Below, one piece after another: positions 6,617-9,503 of a stretch of DNA of 9,503 nucleotides; the first letter of the stretch is position 1; each line of letters starts with the position of its first letter. Source of the DNA: Erysipelothrix sp. UBA3383 (GTDB lineage: Bacteria > Bacillota_I > Bacilli_A > Erysipelotrichales > Erysipelotrichaceae); NCBI GenBank assembly GCA_002358955.1, contig DEPV01000071.1, positions 1,165 through 10,667 of the forward strand, read 5' to 3'. The notes below the pieces were generated by a model. That model had not been told where the DNA came from and made no database searches. It worked only from the letters and a program-made list of their open reading frames with translations. Position numbers and translations under genes: made by a program.

Positions 6617-6650
6617 TGTATATGTTCAGTATATACACTTTTATATACAC
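6617..6650. promoter_or_regulatory. Likely operator of the GntR regulator
   Basis: TGTATAT (6617-6623) and ATATACA (6631-6637) form a perfect inverted repeat with a 7-base spacer, covering the -10 box. In addition, TATATACAC occurs twice as a direct repeat (6630-6638 and 6642-6650), 12 bp apart, covering the promoter spacer. Three related half-sites are therefore packed over the promoter, as expected for repression by the first gene product. That the GntR protein binds here is inferred. Confidence 0.7.
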
Positions 6651-6656
6651 AGTCAA
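6628..6656 (-). promoter_or_regulatory. Sigma-A promoter of the GntR-ABC operon
   Basis: TTGACT (6656-6651), a 17-base spacer and TATACT (6633-6628) give a near-consensus vegetative promoter. Transcription should start near 6621, about 22 bases before the GTG start of the regulator. Confidence 0.88.
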
Positions 6657-6671
6657 GAACTATAATTGCAT

Positions 6672-6698
6672 AAAAAAAAGAGAAGCCTGAGCTTCTCT
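6672..6698 (-). terminator. Intrinsic terminator of the pst-phoU operon
   Basis: An 8-bp perfect stem (AGAGAAGC with GCTTCTCT, 6698-6679) with a 4-base loop is followed on the minus strand by a run of T (the eight A on the plus strand at 6672-6679). The stem begins within the phoU TAG stop codon. It ends only about 15 bp before the next promoter, so it separates the two operons cleanly. Confidence 0.93.
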
Positions 6699-7332
6699 AG
6701 TCAAAGTCGATGAAATCACCGGTTTCAATATAAATGCTGGATTCACAGATATTCTTAGCGTGATCTCCTGCACGTTCAATGTTTCTTAGAACACTTGTAA
6801 TTTGAATGATGGATTCAGTATTTAAAATACGATCATCAACCAGTTTATAAATAACACCTTTAAACATAGCATCAAGTGTATCATCTCGTTGTGCAACTTC
6901 TGCTGCGTTAAGTTCATGATCTTCTTTCAGTAGTTGGAATGCATCAAAAATGAAGTGACTTAAGTAGTCTGTAAGTTGTGTAATCTGTACCAGTAATTCC
7001 TCTGATAAAGGTTCAAACTTCATAACATACTTAGAAACACTCTTTGCATAATCACCCATTCGTTCAAGATCATTGGCAATACGAATCCCACCAATCAAAA
7101 GACGTAAGTCTTTTGCTAAGGGTTGCATACGTCCTAGTATTTCGACAGTTTGCAAGTGGATGTTAGATTCCAGTGCATTAACCGTCTCATCGCGTGAAAT
7201 AATATCCAGCGCTAAATTTTTATCATGAGTACTTAAAGCAATAAAAGATGATATTAATTGTTCGTATACCACATCTGACATTTCGATCAGTGTGCCACGA
7301 AATATATTCATTCTTGATTCGATACTGTACAT
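6697..7332 (-). CDS. phoU: Phosphate signalling and transport regulator PhoU
   Basis: PhoU is a cytoplasmic, metal-binding helical-bundle protein that links the Pst transporter to phosphate signalling and restrains uptake. At 211 residues it is slightly shorter than the usual 215-240. Both of its repeated metal-site motifs are visible: RIANDLERMGDYAKS (84-98) and LRNIERAGDHAKNICE (182-197). The start ATG at 7332 shares one base with the pstB stop (TAATG), and GGGAGG lies upstream within pstB. It is the last gene of the pst operon and its stop codon is part of the terminator stem. Confidence 0.97.
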   Translation of the reverse strand: MYSIESRMNIFRGTLIEMSDVVYEQLISSFIALSTHDKNLALDIISRDETVNALESNIHLQTVEILGRMQPLAKDLRLLIGGIRIANDLERMGDYAKSVSKYVMKFEPLSEELLVQITQLTDYLSHFIFDAFQLLKEDHELNAAEVAQRDDTLDAMFKGVIYKLVDDRILNTESIIQITSVLRNIERAGDHAKNICESSIYIETGDFIDFD

Positions 7333-8078
7333 TATCCAAACCTCCCTGTGATGTAATCTTCGGTACGTTTATCTTGCGGTGTATGGAAGATAGCCGTTGT
7401 ATCTTCATATTCTACTATCTCTCCGTTTAAAAAGAAAGCCGTCTTATCACTAATTCGAGCTGCTTGTTGCATGGAGTGAGTCACAATAATAATAGTAAAG
7501 TCTTTTTTAAGTTCAGTAATCAGTTCTTCAATCTTTAAAGTTGCAATTGGGTCAAGTGCTGAAGTAGGCTCATCCATTAAGATAACTTCTGGTTCTAAAG
7601 CGATCGCACGCGCAATGCACAGACGTTGTTGCTGTCCTCCTGATAGTGCTAAAGCTGATGAGTGCAGACGATCTGCGACATCATCGTATAGTGCCGCCTT
7701 CTTCAGTGAAGAAACTACGATTTCATCCAGTTTTTTCTTATCCTTAAGACCCTGACATTTAGGACCATAAGCAATGTTTTCCCAGATGCTCATTGGAAAT
7801 GGGTTTGGGTTTTGAAATACCATACCCACACGAGTACGAAGTGATACAACATCTTGTTCATTGATTTCTTTACCATCGAAGACGATACTTCCATCGATTT
7901 TAACAATGTCGATCAAATCATTCATACGATTGAAACACCTTAAAAAGGTTGACTTACCACATCCAGAAGGTCCAATAAAAGCGATAACCTGACGTGAGTT
8001 GATGTCGATGTTAATATTTTTGAGCGCTTGTTTTTCGCCATAATATAAATTAAGATCCTTGACTTCAAATGTTTTCAT
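7332..8078 (-). CDS. pstB: Phosphate ABC transporter ATP-binding protein PstB
   Basis: This ATPase drives high-affinity phosphate import with PstA and PstC. The 248 residues are typical. Seen in order: Walker A GPSGCGKST (36-44), Q-loop FQNPNPFPMSI (Q89), signature LSGGQQQR (145-152), Walker B VILMDE (165-170), D-loop SALD and H-loop histidine H201. The FNRMNDL segment after Walker A and the NPFPMSI stretch are characteristic of PstB. It starts one base after the pstA stop and its own stop shares a base with the phoU start. The ribosome binding site is modest (GTTAGG). Confidence 0.98.
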   Translation of the reverse strand: MKTFEVKDLNLYYGEKQALKNINIDINSRQVIAFIGPSGCGKSTFLRCFNRMNDLIDIVKIDGSIVFDGKEINEQDVVSLRTRVGMVFQNPNPFPMSIWENIAYGPKCQGLKDKKKLDEIVVSSLKKAALYDDVADRLHSSALALSGGQQQRLCIARAIALEPEVILMDEPTSALDPIATLKIEELITELKKDFTIIIVTHSMQQAARISDKTAFFLNGEIVEYEDTTAIFHTPQDKRTEDYITGRFG

Positions 8079-8079
8079 A

Positions 8080-9279
8080 TTAATTTAAACCTAACTTTCT
8101 ACGGTAAGACGATGCTACCAATTTAAGACTGATGTTCAATATCAGAACAACAATTAAGATAATGATTGAAATGGCTGCTGCCAGTTCAAAGTTGGGCTGT
8201 TCAGTCCCCATGATGGACCATATTTGAACCGCCAGTGATGTTGCCCCTTTACCAAGACTTGGTGAGTCATTGATGAAGGTTCCCATCGTATAAATCAATG
8301 CAGCACTTTCCCCTATAATACGTGATATGGATAATAGTACTGATGTAATAATACCAGGTAGTGCTGAAGGTAATACCACTTTAAAGATGGTTTGAGTTTC
8401 ATTAGCACCCAGTGATAAACTTGATAATCGGTATGCTTGCGGAACGTTAATGAGAGCCTCTTGTACCGAGCGAATAATAACCGGGAATAAGAGAACTGCC
8501 ATGGTGAGCGATCCCAGTAGAATGGATAATCCATCAATATTAAATAAAGCAGTGATTGGGAACAGAATAACAACTCCCATTAAACCAAAGATAATACTTG
8601 GAATACCCGCTAACATTTCGATACCACTAGCAATCATGCGGTTGATGCGTGATGCTGTTGCAATCTCTTCAAGATAGATAGCAGCCCCAACACCAATAGG
8701 AAGTGCAATGAGTAGTGTAATTGCAATTAATTGTAAGGTAGCAATCAGCGACCCCTTAATACCGCCTCCCGCTGTTTTATAGAAAACTGATAAAGCTTGA
8801 CGGGTTTGAAGCCCCTCTACTACAGTTTGTGCATCTTGATTCACAACCATTCCTAAAGATCCTTCACGTGTTTCAATACGTTCAATCTGATGCCCTACTT
8901 CAACACCTGATATTTTCCCTTTAGTAGGCCCTGCTGTCATGATGGTACCCAGTGCAAAGGGTGATTTCTCATCCACATAGTCAACCACAACTAATTTCTT
9001 TTTATCAGAAGATACAGCATCTTTTAAACCCAATCCATAACATTCACTAAAGGCACCGTCATAGTTTTCAGGTTTCTCAAAACTACCACAACCACCTTCA
9101 ATCTGAATTAATGTATTTTGTGCCCAGTAGTCTGATTTTAATAAATCAAAACTTAAACTGGAAGCTCCTTTTGAAAAGATAAAACTGAATACTAATAGCA
9201 GTAATCCTGCTGTAATAATTGCCGATGAGTAAGTCATTGCATTCATCAGAAAATCTTTAATTCGACGTTTACGATTCAT
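8080..9279 (-). CDS. pstA: Phosphate ABC transporter permease PstA with a large extra loop
   Basis: PstA forms the phosphate channel with PstC. The C-terminal two thirds are a normal PstA: GGGIKGSLIATL before the second membrane segment (171-182), then further membrane segments, and the EAA coupling motif in EALINVPQAYRLSSLSLGAN (274-293). The protein is 399 residues, against 280-300 usually. The excess lies between the first segment (about 18-36) and the second (about 176-196): some 135 residues that should be outside the cell. This loop holds two cysteines (C64, C80). Its second half (about 105-165, with SGVEVGHQIERIETREG) looks vaguely PDZ-like. The ATG at 9279 overlaps the pstC end by 11 bp, with AAAGG 9 bases upstream. 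Confidence 0.93.
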   Translation of the reverse strand: MNRKRRIKDFLMNAMTYSSAIITAGLLLLVFSFIFSKGASSLSFDLLKSDYWAQNTLIQIEGGCGSFEKPENYDGAFSECYGLGLKDAVSSDKKKLVVVDYVDEKSPFALGTIMTAGPTKGKISGVEVGHQIERIETREGSLGMVVNQDAQTVVEGLQTRQALSVFYKTAGGGIKGSLIATLQLIAITLLIALPIGVGAAIYLEEIATASRINRMIASGIEMLAGIPSIIFGLMGVVILFPITALFNIDGLSILLGSLTMAVLLFPVIIRSVQEALINVPQAYRLSSLSLGANETQTIFKVVLPSALPGIITSVLLSISRIIGESAALIYTMGTFINDSPSLGKGATSLAVQIWSIMGTEQPNFELAAAISIIILIVVLILNISLKLVASSYRRKLGLN

Positions 9280-9503
9280 TGTGACCTACCTTTCTTTTTA
9301 CAGCATGAATGATCACATTCGATACCAGGATGAGAATAATCAATACAATCCCTACTGAGAATCGAACATCATAGTCAGCACCTGTTGTTTCACTTAATCC
9401 TGATAACATGGTTGATGTTAGTGTACGTGTGATATCAAATGGATTAAACGTTGGACCCATCGCCCTGTTACCAGCAACCATGGATACGGCTGTTGCCTCA
9501 CCC
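9269..9503 (-). CDS. pstC: Phosphate ABC transporter permease PstC (C-terminal part, cut by window edge)
   Basis: Only the C-terminal 77 codons are inside the window. They read GEATAVSMVAGNRAMGP, the conserved segment after the EAA loop in PstC (family form GETMAV-x-MVAGN), then a last membrane segment (ILVSN region) and a basic tail ending VKRKVGHNES. The frame stays open to the window edge at 9503, so the apparent internal ATG at 9481 is not the start. The gene overlaps pstA by 11 bp. pstS, the phosphate-binding protein, is expected upstream, outside the window. Confidence 0.93.
   Translation of the reverse strand, partial: GEATAVSMVAGNRAMGPTFNPFDITRTLTSTMLSGLSETTGADYDVRFSVGIVLIILILVSNVIIHAVKRKVGHNES

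Noticed and set aside
8313..8677. Open frames on both strands inside pstA
   Set aside because: Shadows of the pstA reading frame, whose EAA motif and membrane segments run through this stretch.
1..9503. CRISPR arrays, tRNA or rRNA genes, prophage or transposon genes
   Set aside because: No repeat-spacer pattern, cloverleaf-like sequence, or recombinase or transposase motifs were found on either strand.

Overview
The window is a compact, low-GC piece of chromosome in which every convincing gene lies on the minus strand. Gene content (single-chain glycyl-tRNA synthetase, undecaprenol-kinase-type DgkA, tetrameric-type Cdd, YtrA-type GntR regulator), strong AGGAGG-like ribosome binding sites and AT-rich codon use point to a Bacillota (Firmicutes) bacterium. 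The general look is compatible with Erysipelotrichia, but the sequence alone does not prove that. Genes are described below in the direction of transcription, from high to low coordinates.

Region 1 (9503 to about 6670) is the end of a high-affinity phosphate uptake operon: pstC (only its C-terminal part is inside the window), pstA, pstB and phoU. The genes overlap or touch, and the operon ends in a strong intrinsic terminator that begins inside the phoU stop codon. PstA is about 100 residues longer than usual because of a large loop between its first two membrane segments.

Region 2 (about 6656 to 3521) is a self-contained five-gene transcription unit. A textbook sigma-A promoter overlaps a perfect inverted repeat and a 9-bp direct repeat, which are likely operators. 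It is followed by a YtrA-type GntR regulator, a membrane protein, two different ABC ATPases and a second small membrane protein, then an intrinsic terminator. This looks like an autoregulated ABC exporter or stress-response transporter. Its substrate cannot be read from the sequence, and it is the least understood system in the window.

Region 3 (3547 to 3280) is a 268-bp intergenic stretch with a second hairpin followed by a T-run and two candidate extended -10 promoters. It may hold an untranslated leader or a small RNA ahead of the next operon.

Region 4 (3270 to 1) is the conserved housekeeping cluster ybeY, dgkA, cdd, era, recO and the start of glyQS. It covers rRNA maturation, lipid-carrier recycling, pyrimidine salvage, 30S subunit assembly, recombination repair and tRNA charging. 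Most junctions overlap by 1 to 20 bp, so translational coupling is likely. phoH, which often precedes ybeY in Firmicutes, is not at its usual place.
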